Origin: Phyllobacterium zundukense
GTDB lineage: Bacteria > Pseudomonadota > Alphaproteobacteria > Rhizobiales > Rhizobiaceae
Reading direction: 5' to 3'
NCBI RefSeq assembly: GCF_002764115.1
Contig: NZ_CP017944.1
Location: 62,001 to 126,000, forward strand
DNA: 64,000 nucleotides
The translations under genes were made by a program, and so were the position numbers. Shown here in pieces: positions 16,200-25,326 of the stretch. Positions within the stretch are counted from its first letter, which is position 1; each line of letters begins with the position of its first letter. The notes under the pieces are model-generated. The model was not told where the DNA came from and did no database searches. It saw nothing but the letters and a program-made list of their open reading frames with translations.

Positions 16200-17813
16200 T
16201 CAGAGCGGGCCGTCCAGTTCATTGCGCCTGATCAGTTCCTCGCGGATCAGCTTCTTGGCAATCTTGCCATAGGCTGATTTCGGCATGTCTGGCCAGAAGA
16301 CAAGACGCTTCGGCAATTTGTAGCGTGCCATCTTGCCGCTGAGCCAGGCGATGATGTCGTCCGCATCCGGTGCGCTGCCCGGACGGGGTACACAGACCGC
16401 AAGCCCCACCTCACCCCAGACCGGATCCGGAATGCCGATCACCGCTGCTTCACGGATATCCGGGTGCGTCAGTATCTTCTCTTCGATTTCCAGCGGATAG
16501 ACATTCGAGCCCCCGGAAATATACATGTCCGACGCCCGCCCCGTGATGAAGAGAAACCCTGCCGCGTCCATGTGACCGAGATCACCGGTGCGGAACCAGC
16601 CATTCCGGAAGGCTTTGGCATTGGCCTCGGGATTGTTGTAGTAGCCAGCAAAAACCGCCGGACCGATGACGCAAATCTCGCCGGTTATACCGGACGGCAC
16701 TTCATTGCCGGCGTCATCCTGGATCGATATCTGCATGCCGGTGCGCGTGTAACCACAGGTGCCCGGACGTGCATCAGCGTCGTCCTCCACGTGATGTTCA
16801 GCCGGCGGCAGCACGGTGATATTGCCGGTTACCTCGCCCAGCCCGAAATATTGGACAATGACCGATCCCAGCGTTTTCAATGCGTGGATCTGATCGGTCC
16901 GGTACATAGGCGCACCGGCATAGATTACATAACGCAGCGACGAGTGATCCCGCGCATGAACAGCAGGATGTTCCGTCAGCATCTTGAGGATCGTCGGCAC
17001 CGTGAACATGTTGCTCACCCGCCATTTTTCGATGAGACGCCAAGCCTCTGCGGCATCGAACTTTTCCGTTGGCAGCAGGATGGTCTTCGCTCCCCGCGCC
17101 ACTTGCGTCAGTTGGTGAATACCCGCGCCATGCGACAACGGCGCGACCACAAGCGAGGCATCCCGATGTGTCGTCCCGGGCATCAGATCGCACAGATGGT
17201 TGGTGACCACGAATCCCATCTGGCCATGAGTCAGTACCGCAGCCTTGGGCCGGCCGGTCGTTCCGGAGGTGAAAAAGAACCAGCACGGATCATCGTGCTC
17301 AACAGCGGCGAGAGGCACTGTTTCGCCATCGAAACGATCGATGATGGCGTCGTAGTCTTCACCAAATTCCGCTTTGCCGGTAGCAATAACGAATTTCAGT
17401 TCCGGACTTGCCTCTCGGCTGGCGGCCACATGATCCGGGAACAAATGGCCGCAGATCATGCCTTTCGCACCACTCGCTTGGGCAAGATACGCAACTTCGT
17501 CGGGAGTCTGGCGAAAATTCGTTGGGACCCAGACAGCACCCAGCCTGAAGCAGACGAACATCGATTCGAGCATCTGGTTGCAATTTTGCGACTGGACGAG
17601 AATCCGGTCACCCATGACAACACCGAATTCCCTTTGCAAAGCGGCAGCCATGGCGCTGACCCTGCGTTGCATCTGCGACCAGGTCCATGAGTTCTCGCCC
17701 CAGACCAAGGCGATTTCGTCAGGAAAGCGCCGCGCCGATTGCACGAGAAAACCGGAAAGATTCATGACCCGCTTCGACATGGGCTCTATGACCAGTCGGT
17801 TCTTGTGCGTCAT
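16200..17813 (-). CDS. Acyl-CoA synthetase (AMP-binding, fatty/carboxylic acid-CoA ligase)
   Basis: The 537-residue enzyme is an ANL-superfamily ligase that activates a carboxylic acid through an acyl-adenylate to its CoA thioester. Visible motifs are the phosphate loop FFTSGTTGRPKAAVLTHGQ, the adenylate motif YFGLGEVTG, the hinge region GWFRTGDLGHMDAAGFLFIT then GRASDMYISGGSNVYPLEIE, and the C-terminal catalytic lysine in KSAYGKIAKKLI. An AGAGGTG site supports the ATG at 17813, four bases after the end of the IclR gene, so both form one operon. The IclR partner hints at an aromatic or organic acid substrate; the exact acid is unknown. Confidence 0.9.
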   Translation of the reverse strand: MTHKNRLVIEPMSKRVMNLSGFLVQSARRFPDEIALVWGENSWTWSQMQRRVSAMAAALQREFGVVMGDRILVQSQNCNQMLESMFVCFRLGAVWVPTNFRQTPDEVAYLAQASGAKGMICGHLFPDHVAASREASPELKFVIATGKAEFGEDYDAIIDRFDGETVPLAAVEHDDPCWFFFTSGTTGRPKAAVLTHGQMGFVVTNHLCDLMPGTTHRDASLVVAPLSHGAGIHQLTQVARGAKTILLPTEKFDAAEAWRLIEKWRVSNMFTVPTILKMLTEHPAVHARDHSSLRYVIYAGAPMYRTDQIHALKTLGSVIVQYFGLGEVTGNITVLPPAEHHVEDDADARPGTCGYTRTGMQISIQDDAGNEVPSGITGEICVIGPAVFAGYYNNPEANAKAFRNGWFRTGDLGHMDAAGFLFITGRASDMYISGGSNVYPLEIEEKILTHPDIREAAVIGIPDPVWGEVGLAVCVPRPGSAPDADDIIAWLSGKMARYKLPKRLVFWPDMPKSAYGKIAKKLIREELIRRNELDGPL

Positions 17814-17817
17814 GGCT

Positions 17818-18657
17818 TCACCTCTTGGCTATGGGAGCGACAGGACGTGCTGGCCGGTCATGCAGCGGCTGGAGATGCGCCAGCCGCGCCTCGATCTTCT
17901 TTGCCTCTGCTCGCATCAGAGACGCCAGTTCCACCTGCCGTACCGGCTGCATGCGGCTATCGATAGCCGCAATGCTGAGTGCGCCTGCTGGCCGTCCGTC
18001 TGGATAACGGATGGCAAGGCCAATACCCCAGGAATTGGCGAGAATACGCCCCGGATTGAGAGAAAAGCCGTTTTCCCGCGCCGCCGCGATATCGGCGCGG
18101 ATCTGCGGCGGAGCAAGGTCCGGGAATTCGGCCAGGAGTTCCGTCTCATTGGCCGCAAGAATGGTTTCAATATCGTCATCAGGCATTGCGGCAAGAATGG
18201 CGAGAGATCCGGCTCCGACACCCAGAGGGTGACGATAGCCTGCCTGCAAGGCATGCGTGCGAATAGGATAAGTGCCCTCTTCCCGGTGAAGGCAAACCGC
18301 ATGATTATCGCGTTGAATTGACAGAAAGCTGGTGTCCTGCGTCTTCGCGGACAGGAAATTGAGACTGTCGCGCGATATCTGCAAAAGGCCGTAACGCCGT
18401 GTGGCAAGCGTGCCGAGCACATAGGCTTCCTGACCGAGATAATAGCGCCGGGTCAGGGGATCCTGTTCCAGCAAACCGGAACGAATGAGGGCAAGCAGCA
18501 GACGTCGCGCGGTTGGCTTGTTGAGGCCGCTTTGCTCGACGATGTCACTCAGTGCACCGCCCACGTCCCCGAAATAGCTGACGAGGCTCAAGAGACCGAG
18601 CGCCCTGTCGACGCTCTGGGATCCGCTGAGACCTTTCGTTGAAACTTTTTGCTCCAT
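17818..18657 (-). CDS. IclR-family transcriptional regulator
   Basis: A 279-residue regulator with an N-terminal winged helix (SVDRALGLLSLVSYFG, LSDIVEQSGLNKPTARRLLL, about residues 15-80) and a C-terminal IclR effector domain (HPLGVGAGSLAILAAMPDDD, RENGFSLNPGRILANSWGIG). It precedes the acyl-CoA synthetase by four bases and is divergent from the PPC-domain gene, so it may control both. A short palindrome in the intergenic region (18674-18690) is a possible operator. Confidence 0.93.
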   Translation of the reverse strand: MEQKVSTKGLSGSQSVDRALGLLSLVSYFGDVGGALSDIVEQSGLNKPTARRLLLALIRSGLLEQDPLTRRYYLGQEAYVLGTLATRRYGLLQISRDSLNFLSAKTQDTSFLSIQRDNHAVCLHREEGTYPIRTHALQAGYRHPLGVGAGSLAILAAMPDDDIETILAANETELLAEFPDLAPPQIRADIAAARENGFSLNPGRILANSWGIGLAIRYPDGRPAGALSIAAIDSRMQPVRQVELASLMRAEAKKIEARLAHLQPLHDRPARPVAPIAKR

Positions 18658-18673
18658 ATCCGCGCTCTTTATC

Positions 18674-18690
18674 GATCCACATTATGGATC
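18674..18690. promoter_or_regulatory. Candidate IclR operator
   Basis: GATCCA-CATTA-TGGATC is an inverted repeat with 6-base arms and a 5-base spacer, 16 bases upstream of the IclR start and within the divergent promoter region shared with the PPC-domain gene. Regulators of this family often bind such short palindromes near their own gene. Evidence is position and symmetry only. Confidence 0.4.
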
Positions 18691-18850
18691 ACTCTATCAC
18701 GTTATAAAACTATGCAGCAAAATCGATTGCAAGCATGCTGCGTTCGATTAAGATTTTTTGATTGGAGCGAAGGAGAACGTATTCGAAATATGGATGACCT
18801 GATGGACGCCGTTACGTTTCCGATCCGAAACGAACGCATTTTTCCGGCGA

Positions 18851-19711
18851 TTGCCTGTGCCTGAGCCCCGTTTGCAGCAGCCCGGCCACGCGGCTGCTGA
18901 GCGCTTCGAAAGCTTCGAGGGCGTTGGACGAAAGTTTGACTTCATCCTGGAGCCTGGCCTCAGCCTCAACGCGGCCATTGCCCGTCAGCTCAGCGGTAGC
19001 AAGATCGGGGCAGCTGCCCTTGTCCTCGAAGGTGGCGCGTTCGCCCCGTTCCATTACCTGATGCCTGCGCTCTCGACCGACGGCTATCATGCTGCCTGGT
19101 ACAGCGAGACTTTTTCGCCAGCTGGCGAAACGCGGCTCGTGAATGGCAATGCTACTTTTGGCGAGCGTGACGGCGCCCCCTTCATCCATTGCCATGCGAT
19201 ATGGATCGAACATGACGGCAAACATTGCGCCGGGCATATCCTTCCACACGAAACACTCGTCAGCCGGCCGATCCACGTAACCGCCTGGGGCGTCGAGGAA
19301 GTGCGGATGGTGTCGGAGCCAGACGAGGAAACGGCCTTTACCCTGTTTCATCCTGTGCCGGCGGAGCCTCTTGCCGGGAGCAAGGGGGCGCGCACGGTGA
19401 TTACCCGGGTCGGTCCGAATGAGGACATCACCGAGGCCCTTGAAGCGATCTGCCGCAAGCATGGAATTGCCAAGGCGTTTCTGCGCGGCGGCATCGGCAG
19501 TCTCATTGGCGCCCGCTATATGGATGGTTCAAGGGTTGAGGATATCGCAACTGAAGTCTTCGTAACCGATGGCTTCGTCTCTGCTCAATCGCCCGGGACA
19601 TTTCTGGAAATTGCCATGGTCGATACCAAGGGCAACATCACGCACGGCTCCCTCCTGCGCGGAGAAAATCCCGTCTGCATCACATTCGAGCTCTGCCTGG
19701 AAGAAGCCTGA
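18851..19711 (+). CDS. PPC/DUF296 domain protein
   Basis: The ~286-residue protein contains two copies of a fold related to the plant-and-prokaryote conserved (PPC, DUF296) domain. The second, from about residue 180 (GARTVITRVGPNEDITEALE), shows the family signature near its middle (KHGIAKAFLRGGIGSLIGAR) and VTDGFVSAQSPG toward its end. The first half (LSLNAAIARQLSGSKIGAAA to the HCHAIWIEHDGKHCAGHILP region) looks like a diverged copy with histidines that could bind metal. There is no ATG near the N-terminus: possible starts are TTG 18851 and GTG 18857, with a weak ribosome site. It is divergent from the IclR gene. The biochemical role in bacteria is unknown. Confidence 0.75.
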   Translation: MPVPEPRLQQPGHAAAERFESFEGVGRKFDFILEPGLSLNAAIARQLSGSKIGAAALVLEGGAFAPFHYLMPALSTDGYHAAWYSETFSPAGETRLVNGNATFGERDGAPFIHCHAIWIEHDGKHCAGHILPHETLVSRPIHVTAWGVEEVRMVSEPDEETAFTLFHPVPAEPLAGSKGARTVITRVGPNEDITEALEAICRKHGIAKAFLRGGIGSLIGARYMDGSRVEDIATEVFVTDGFVSAQSPGTFLEIAMVDTKGNITHGSLLRGENPVCITFELCLEEA

Positions 19712-19718
19712 CCCTTCG

Positions 19719-20780
19719 TCAGCGAAGCTCGTGTTCGTCGGGATAGCTCAGACTTTGCAATTCCCGCGCATCGACACCGGCAATACGCCGCAGCACGGCT
19801 CTCGCGAGCTCGCGCCCGGCATGGCGGACATCTTCATTGAACACGATGATCTGCGGGCGGAACCACTGCAGCACGTCCGTCGATTGCTTCGAGACAAGAT
19901 CGACATCCTCGCCAATCTTCAACCCTGCCGCTTCGATACCGGCAACGAGAGCGATGGACGCGCCGCCGCTGCAACAGACGATACCATCCGGACGGTTCGA
20001 TCCCGACATGATCTCCTCCATCCGATCGCGGATGCGGCCAAGCGAGGTATCAACATCGATGCCGGAAAAGGCAACCCCCGCAGCGCCACCTTCCTCAATG
20101 GCACGCGAAAAACCGCGATCAAGGTGGCGGTAGTAGGTAACCGCAGGCGAAGGCCCGGCAAGCATGGCAATCTTGCGCCGTCCCTTCGCCAGCAAGCTCT
20201 TCACGGAGAGATAGGCAAAGGCCTCGTTATCGAAGTCATGGAACGGGTGCTCGATGCCCATTTCGGTGCGGCCGTGCGTTGCAAAGGGAATGCCATGCTC
20301 GGTGAGATAGCGAACGCGTGCATCATCGGGTTCGGTACGCGACATGATGATTCCGTCTGCCGAGCCGGTTTCGACGATGTAGCGGATCGGCTGCATCGGA
20401 TCGTTCTCCAGCGAATAGGGCGTGACCGTCAGATGGTAGGGTGTCTGCGACAGCACTTCGGAAATGCCATAGACCATGTTGGACGTCAGTCCCATGATCG
20501 ACGACTGCGCGTTGAGGACCAGGCTGATGACATTGGTCTTGCCGGTGCGCAGGCGGACGCCAGCGCGATTGGGCCGGTAGCCGATCTGCTTGGCGATCAG
20601 CTGAACCCGATTCTTGGTCGCCTGCCCGATCTCCGGCGCATCTTTGAGCGCACGGGAAACCGTAGTGACGCCAAGACCGGCCATGAAGGCAATCGTCTTC
20701 AGGGTCGGCCGCTCGCCTTCCGCGAGTTCGACGGCGTCTCCCGCGGGCTTCTGGTTGCCTTCCTTCGCTTTCATTTCCAA
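19719..20780 (-). CDS. LacI-family transcriptional regulator of the adjacent sugar ABC operon
   Basis: A 353-residue LacI/GalR regulator. The helix-turn-helix lies at about residues 25-70 (LKTIAFMAGLGVTTVSRALK followed by TKNRVQLIAKQIGYRPNRAG), the hinge follows, and the C-terminal part is the periplasmic-binding-like sugar-sensing domain (ADGIIMSRTEPDD, GRRKIAMLAGPSPAVTYYRH, DLVSKQSTDVLQWFRPQI). It is divergent from the sugar ABC operon starting at 21090, and two copies of a similar motif flank the intergenic region, suggesting that it represses both its own gene and the transporter until a sugar is present. Confidence 0.93.
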   Translation of the reverse strand: MEMKAKEGNQKPAGDAVELAEGERPTLKTIAFMAGLGVTTVSRALKDAPEIGQATKNRVQLIAKQIGYRPNRAGVRLRTGKTNVISLVLNAQSSIMGLTSNMVYGISEVLSQTPYHLTVTPYSLENDPMQPIRYIVETGSADGIIMSRTEPDDARVRYLTEHGIPFATHGRTEMGIEHPFHDFDNEAFAYLSVKSLLAKGRRKIAMLAGPSPAVTYYRHLDRGFSRAIEEGGAAGVAFSGIDVDTSLGRIRDRMEEIMSGSNRPDGIVCCSGGASIALVAGIEAAGLKIGEDVDLVSKQSTDVLQWFRPQIIVFNEDVRHAGRELARAVLRRIAGVDARELQSLSYPDEHELR

Positions 20781-20815
20781 TTGGCCGTCAGGCCATCCTT
20801 CATAATGCTGCCAAT

Positions 20816-20829
20816 CTGTATCGTTTCAA
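20816..20829. promoter_or_regulatory. Candidate LacI-type operator near the regulator gene
   Basis: CTGTATCGTTTCAA matches the motif near the transport operon (CTGTAACGTTTCAG) at 12 of 14 positions and lies 36 bases upstream of the LacI-family gene. Recurrence of the same word on both sides of a divergent promoter region supports operator function. Confidence 0.45.
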
Positions 20830-21060
20830 TATTTTCGAAGAAATACAAATTTCTCGGCCGTGAGTTCGATGCAATTATCGCCTTCGATCAAAATGACCCT
20901 AACCGAAATCACGGCCAGTTATCAATAAAATACTTATTAACGTGTGATTATTTCCCTGAATTTCCTGTCATTTTTTGCAGCGTCGGTAGGTTCACCGAAC
21001 GCTAGGAGCAAAAAAGTCCCATATGGCAATTGCATAGAGGGGAACTTTGCACTAGCGTAC

Positions 21061-21074
21061 CTGTAACGTTTCAG
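21061..21074. promoter_or_regulatory. Candidate LacI-type operator of the sugar ABC operon
   Basis: CTGTAACGTTTCAG is a near-perfect palindrome centred on AACGTT, with the central CG typical of LacI-family operators. It lies just before the ribosome site (GGGAGGA, 21079-21085) of the binding-protein gene, where a bound repressor would block transcription. Confidence 0.55.
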
Positions 21075-21089
21075 ATTTGGGAGGATGCG

Positions 21090-22334
21090 ATGCGTTACCG
21101 TTCAATTCTTACTGCTTTGGCCACCTCAACATTGCTCTTTACCGCCGGCCATGCCGGCGCGACTGACCTTGAAGTTACCCACTGGTGGACCTCGGGCGGT
21201 GAAGCGGCCGCAGCTAAGGTTCTGGCCGAATCCTACGACAAGCTCGGCGGCGACAAATGGGTCGACGGCGCCATCGCCGGCAGCGGCACCACTGCCCGCC
21301 CGATAATTGTCAGTCGTATTCTCGGCGGCAATCCCATGGGAGCCACCCAGCTCAACACCGGCCGCGATGCCGAAGACCTCGTCAAAGCCGGGCTGATGAC
21401 CGACCTGACCGAACTTGCAACCAAGGAAGGCTGGGCCGATTTCATCCGTCCGTCAAAGCTGCTCGACGCCTGCAAATTTGAAGGCAAGATCTATTGCGTT
21501 CCGGTCAACATCCATTCGTGGCAATGGATGTGGATCAACCCCAATGCCTTCAAGGAAGCGGGCGCCGCGGTTCCGGCCAACTGGAATGAGTTTGTCGCCG
21601 ATGCGCCAAAGCTGAAGGAAAAAGGCATTATTCCGCTGGCCACAGGCGACGCATGGCAGGTCGACGGCATCTTCCGCGTCATGCTGGCAACGCTAGGCGG
21701 CAAAGACCTCTACATGAAAATCATGGTGGACAAGGACAAGGATGCCGCTGCCGGGCCGGAAATGAAAGCAGTCTGGGAGGCATTTGCCGCGGCACGTGGC
21801 CTTGCCGATCCGGGCTATGTCGGGCGGCAATGGAACGAGGCCACCTCACTGGTGCTGACCGGCAAGGCTGGCGGCCAGATCATGGGCGACTGGGCACAGG
21901 GCGAATTCGGCGTTGCCGGGAAAGTTGCAGGTACCGACTATGATTGCTTGCCGGGTCTCGGTGTTCATCCCGTTCTCGATACCGGCGGCGATGCCTTCTA
22001 TTTCCCCAAAAACAAGGATCCTGACGTGGCCAAGGCCCAATTGAAACTCGCCAGCATGCTTGTTTCCAAAGAAACCCAGGTGGCCTTCAATCTCGCCAAG
22101 GGCTCGCTGCCAATCCGCGGCGATATCGACATGGAGGCGGCCAATGCCTGCATGCAGAAGGGTATCAAGATCCTTGCCGACGGCAACAATGTGCTGCCTT
22201 CGGTCGAACAGGCCTTCTCGTCCGACGCACAAGGCCAGCTCGAGGATCTGAACACCGAGTTCTTCGCCAACAAGGACATGACGGTCGAGGATGCGCAAGC
22301 GCGCTTCGTCGAGATTATCAGCGAAGCAAAATAG
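21090..22334 (+). CDS. Carbohydrate ABC transporter substrate-binding protein (CUT1, glucose/mannose-like)
   Basis: A periplasmic binding protein of 414 residues. The ATG at 21090 follows a strong GGGAGGA site and gives a clean signal peptide (MRYRSILTALATSTLLFTAG, cleavage near HAGA-TD). The mature start DLEVTHWWTSGGEAAAAKVL and later QWMWINPNAFKEAGAAVPAN resemble glucose/mannose-binding proteins of the GtsA type. It is first in an operon of binding protein, two permeases and ATPase under a LacI regulator. A perfect hairpin follows the gene and may explain higher expression of this component. The ligand assignment is from general resemblance only. Confidence 0.9.
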   Translation: MRYRSILTALATSTLLFTAGHAGATDLEVTHWWTSGGEAAAAKVLAESYDKLGGDKWVDGAIAGSGTTARPIIVSRILGGNPMGATQLNTGRDAEDLVKAGLMTDLTELATKEGWADFIRPSKLLDACKFEGKIYCVPVNIHSWQWMWINPNAFKEAGAAVPANWNEFVADAPKLKEKGIIPLATGDAWQVDGIFRVMLATLGGKDLYMKIMVDKDKDAAAGPEMKAVWEAFAAARGLADPGYVGRQWNEATSLVLTGKAGGQIMGDWAQGEFGVAGKVAGTDYDCLPGLGVHPVLDTGGDAFYFPKNKDPDVAKAQLKLASMLVSKETQVAFNLAKGSLPIRGDIDMEAANACMQKGIKILADGNNVLPSVEQAFSSDAQGQLEDLNTEFFANKDMTVEDAQARFVEIISEAK

Positions 22335-22358
22335 ACCTTGAACCTATCGCACTGAGAT

Positions 22359-22382
22359 ATGCCGGCCAGTTCTGGCCGGCAT
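22359..22382 (+). promoter_or_regulatory. Intercistronic hairpin after the binding-protein gene
   Basis: ATGCCGGCCAG-TT-CTGGCCGGCAT is a perfect 11-base inverted repeat between the binding-protein stop and the first permease. There is no T-run. Such hairpins after the binding-protein gene of ABC operons are known to protect the upstream mRNA from 3' decay, giving excess binding protein over permease. Confidence 0.6.
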
Positions 22383-22400
22383 GAGCCGAAAGGTTTGGAG

Positions 22401-23309
22401 ATGTCCGTGAGCCGACGCCCGTTTGCCCCCCTACGCAATCTGAACGCCAAAGTCGCGGCTGTGCCGATGATCATCACCGTGCTTGTTGTCTTTGTCGGCT
22501 GTACGCTTTGGACCGTGGTTTATTCCTTTACGTCCTCGCGTTCCCTGCCAACGCTGGATTTCGTCGGCTTCGATCAGTATGTGCGGCTTTTCCGGACTTC
22601 GCGCTGGACTGTTTCCCTGAAGAATCTCGCGATCTTCGGCATTCTATCGCTGACCTTCTCCCTCGTGCTGGGCTTCATCCTGGCTGCGCTGATGGATCAA
22701 AAAATTCGCTTCGAGAACACGTTCCGCACCATCTTTCTCTATCCTCATGCGTTGTCATTCATCGTCACCGGCCTTGTCTGGCAATGGATTCTGACGCCAA
22801 CCTTTGGCGTACAGAAGGTCGTCCGGGACCTGGGTTTTGAAACCTTCAATTTCCCGATCCTGACTGATGGCCGCTTTACGATTTACGCCATCGTCATCGC
22901 CGGTCTCTGGCAGGGCACGGGCCTGGTCATGGCGCTCATGCTGGCCGGCCTGCGAAACATCGATGACGAGATATGGAAAGCAGCGCGGGTTGACGGGATT
23001 CCGACGTGGAAGACCTACCTCTTCATCGTCATCCCGATGATGCGGCCCGTTTTCATCACGACGCTGGTCATCATTTCCGCGACCATCGTCAAGGTCTATG
23101 ACCTTGTCGTAGCGCTGACCAATGGCGGCCCTGGCATCGCCTCCGAAGTCCCCGCCAAATATGTCTACGACTTCATGTTCTCACGCGGCAATCTTGGCCA
23201 GGGCCTCGCCGCCTCGACGATCATGCTCACAACTGTCCTCATCATCCTGGTGCCCTGGGCTTTGCTGGAATTTCGCCCCCGGAACCGCAGTGGAGGTGCT
23301 TCGAAATGA
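22401..23309 (+). CDS. Sugar ABC transporter permease (CUT1, MalF-like)
   Basis: A 302-residue inner-membrane permease with about six membrane helices and the EAA loop that contacts the ATPase (LRNIDDEIWKAARVDGIPTW). The ATG at 22401 follows TTTGGAG and is preferred over an upstream frame that would start inside the intercistronic hairpin. It overlaps the next permease gene by four bases (ATGA), as usual for a coupled pair. Confidence 0.93.
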   Translation: MSVSRRPFAPLRNLNAKVAAVPMIITVLVVFVGCTLWTVVYSFTSSRSLPTLDFVGFDQYVRLFRTSRWTVSLKNLAIFGILSLTFSLVLGFILAALMDQKIRFENTFRTIFLYPHALSFIVTGLVWQWILTPTFGVQKVVRDLGFETFNFPILTDGRFTIYAIVIAGLWQGTGLVMALMLAGLRNIDDEIWKAARVDGIPTWKTYLFIVIPMMRPVFITTLVIISATIVKVYDLVVALTNGGPGIASEVPAKYVYDFMFSRGNLGQGLAASTIMLTTVLIILVPWALLEFRPRNRSGGASK

Positions 23310-24205
23310 GTTCAAGTCTCCCCAGCTTTGAACCGCGTGGCCATCGTCCCAAGCGCTTCGTATCGCCCGCGTCGATCATGATCTATTCGGTGCTGGTCGT
23401 TGCGGCGATCTACTATCTGATCCCGCTCTACGTCATGGTCATGACGTCGTTGAAAGGCATGCCGGAAATCCGCCTCGGCAATATTTTCTCGCCGCCGGTC
23501 GAGGTGACCTTCCAGCCATGGGCGACCGCCTGGAACAGCGCCTGTACGGGCCTTTATTGCGAGGGGATCAAGGTCGGGTTCTTCAACTCGATGAAGATCT
23601 TGATCCCGAGCGTGATCCTCTCGATCATCATCGCGTCGGTGAATGGCTATGCCCTGTCCAACTGGCGCTTCAAGGGCTCGGAGCTGTTCTTCACCGTGCT
23701 CATTTTCGGTGCCTTCATTCCCTATCAGGTGATGCTCTATCCGCTCGTCATCATCACGCGTGAGCTCGGTATATTCGGAACGCTGACCGGCGTCATCGTC
23801 ATCCACACGATCTTCGGAATGCCCATCCTCACCTTGCTGTTCCGCAACTATTTCGTCTCGCTGCCGCCGGAGTTGTTCAAAGCTGCGCGTGTCGATGGCG
23901 CCGGCTTCTGGCGCATCTTCCTGCAGATCATGCTGCCCATGTCCCTGCCGATCTTCGTGGTCGCAATCATCCTGCAGGTAACCGGCATCTGGAACGACTT
24001 CCTCTTTGGCGTGATCTTTGCCGGCACCAAGAATTTCCCGATGACGGTACAGCTCAACAACATCGTCAATTCGACGCAAGGGGTGAAGGAATACAACGTC
24101 AACATGGCCGCGACCATTTTGACCGGCGCGGTGCCGCTCCTCGTCTATTTCTTTTCAGGCAAGTATTTCGTCAGGGGCATTGCCGCTGGCGCCGTAAAAG
24201 GATGA
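23306..24205 (+). CDS. Sugar ABC transporter permease (CUT1, MalG-like)
   Basis: A 299-residue permease with six predicted helices, an N-terminal YYLIPLYVMVMTSLKGMPEI segment and the EAA loop PPELFKAARVDGAGFWRIFL. The C-terminus KYFVRGIAAGAVKG is typical of MalG-type subunits. Both ends overlap the neighbours by four bases, so the permeases and ATPase are translationally coupled. It forms the membrane channel together with the preceding gene product. Confidence 0.93.
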   Translation: MSSSLPSFEPRGHRPKRFVSPASIMIYSVLVVAAIYYLIPLYVMVMTSLKGMPEIRLGNIFSPPVEVTFQPWATAWNSACTGLYCEGIKVGFFNSMKILIPSVILSIIIASVNGYALSNWRFKGSELFFTVLIFGAFIPYQVMLYPLVIITRELGIFGTLTGVIVIHTIFGMPILTLLFRNYFVSLPPELFKAARVDGAGFWRIFLQIMLPMSLPIFVVAIILQVTGIWNDFLFGVIFAGTKNFPMTVQLNNIVNSTQGVKEYNVNMAATILTGAVPLLVYFFSGKYFVRGIAAGAVKG

Positions 24206-25299
24206 CCATTTTGCACAGTGTTTTGATCAAGGACCTTTCGCTCAATTTCGGCTCCATCAGCGTCCTGAAGGATCTCAATATCGAGGTGGCAGATGGCGAG
24301 TTCCTCGTGCTGCTCGGCCCATCCGGCTGCGGCAAGTCCACGCTGCTCAATTGCATTGCCGGGCTTCTGGAAATCTCCGACGGACAGATCTTCATCAAGG
24401 GCAAGAACGTCACCTGGGAAGAGCCGAAGGATCGCGGCATCGGCATGGTGTTCCAGTCCTATGCCCTCTACCCGCAAATGACCGTCGAGAAAAACCTTTC
24501 CTTCGGGCTGCGGGTCGCCGGACTGCCTGCGGCAGAAATCCAGAAGCGAATTGCTCACGCTGCTGAAATCCTGCAGATCGGGCCCCTGCTGCACCGCAAG
24601 CCCGCCGAACTGTCCGGCGGCCAGCGGCAGCGTGTCGCCATCGGCCGCGCATTGGTGCGCGATGTCGACGTGTTCCTGTTTGACGAGCCGCTTTCGAATC
24701 TCGACGCGAAACTGCGTTCCGAACTGCGCGTCGAGATCAAGCGGCTGCACCACAAGCTTGCCAATACGATGATCTACGTCACCCACGACCAGATCGAAGC
24801 GCTGACGCTGGCAGACCGGATCGCCGTGATGAAGGGCGGGTTGATCCAGCAGCTAGATGACCCGCTGACCATCTATAACAGGCCGCGCAATCTATTCGTC
24901 GCGAGCTTCATCGGCTCGCCCGCCATGAACTTCCTGAAGGGCGAGATCACCGGGACGAACGGCTCGCCGGTCTTCAAGGCCGCCGATTTGAACATATCGC
25001 TGGCTGGCTATGAGGCACAGCAGTCCCTGGCGCCTGGTCATTCCGTCATTTTTGGCTTCCGTCCGGAACACATCATCATCAGTGATACGCCTGGCCCCGC
25101 CGGCCGCTCCTGCGAGGCCATCGTCGACCTGGATGAACCGATGGGCGCTGACAGCCTCGTCTGGTTGAAGGTCGCGGGAAAAGCGATTTCAGTTCGCGTC
25201 GATTCCGGCAGACGCTACCAGCCAGGCGAGAAAGTCTTCCTGACCTTCAACCCCGCCATGGCCTCCCTCTTCGACGCCGAGACCGAAGACCGGCTTTAA
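24202..25299 (+). CDS. Sugar ABC transporter ATP-binding protein (MsmK/UgpC-like)
   Basis: A 365-residue ATPase with Walker [10 protein letters not shown] (about residues 39-47), Q-loop MVFQSYALYPQMT, signature [15 protein letters not shown], Walker [13 protein letters not shown] and switch histidine YVTHDQIEA. The C-terminal ~130 residues form the TOBE/regulatory domain found in CUT1 sugar ATPases (FGFRPEHIIISD). It energises the two permeases encoded just upstream; a 27-base gap then leads to the sugar isomerase gene. Confidence 0.95.
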   Translation: MTILHSVLIKDLSLNFGSISVLKDLNIEVADGEFLVLLGPSGCGKSTLLNCIAGLLEISDGQIFIKGKNVTWEEPKDRGIGMVFQSYALYPQMTVEKNLSFGLRVAGLPAAEIQKRIAHAAEILQIGPLLHRKPAELSGGQRQRVAIGRALVRDVDVFLFDEPLSNLDAKLRSELRVEIKRLHHKLANTMIYVTHDQIEALTLADRIAVMKGGLIQQLDDPLTIYNRPRNLFVASFIGSPAMNFLKGEITGTNGSPVFKAADLNISLAGYEAQQSLAPGHSVIFGFRPEHIIISDTPGPAGRSCEAIVDLDEPMGADSLVWLKVAGKAISVRVDSGRRYQPGEKVFLTFNPAMASLFDAETEDRL

Positions 25300-25326
25300 A
25301 CTTCCCAAGCATCATGGAGAAATAAA

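Noticed and set aside
18812..19462. 216-codon minus-strand ORF
   Set aside because: Shadow of the PPC-domain gene, which has clear family motifs on the plus strand.
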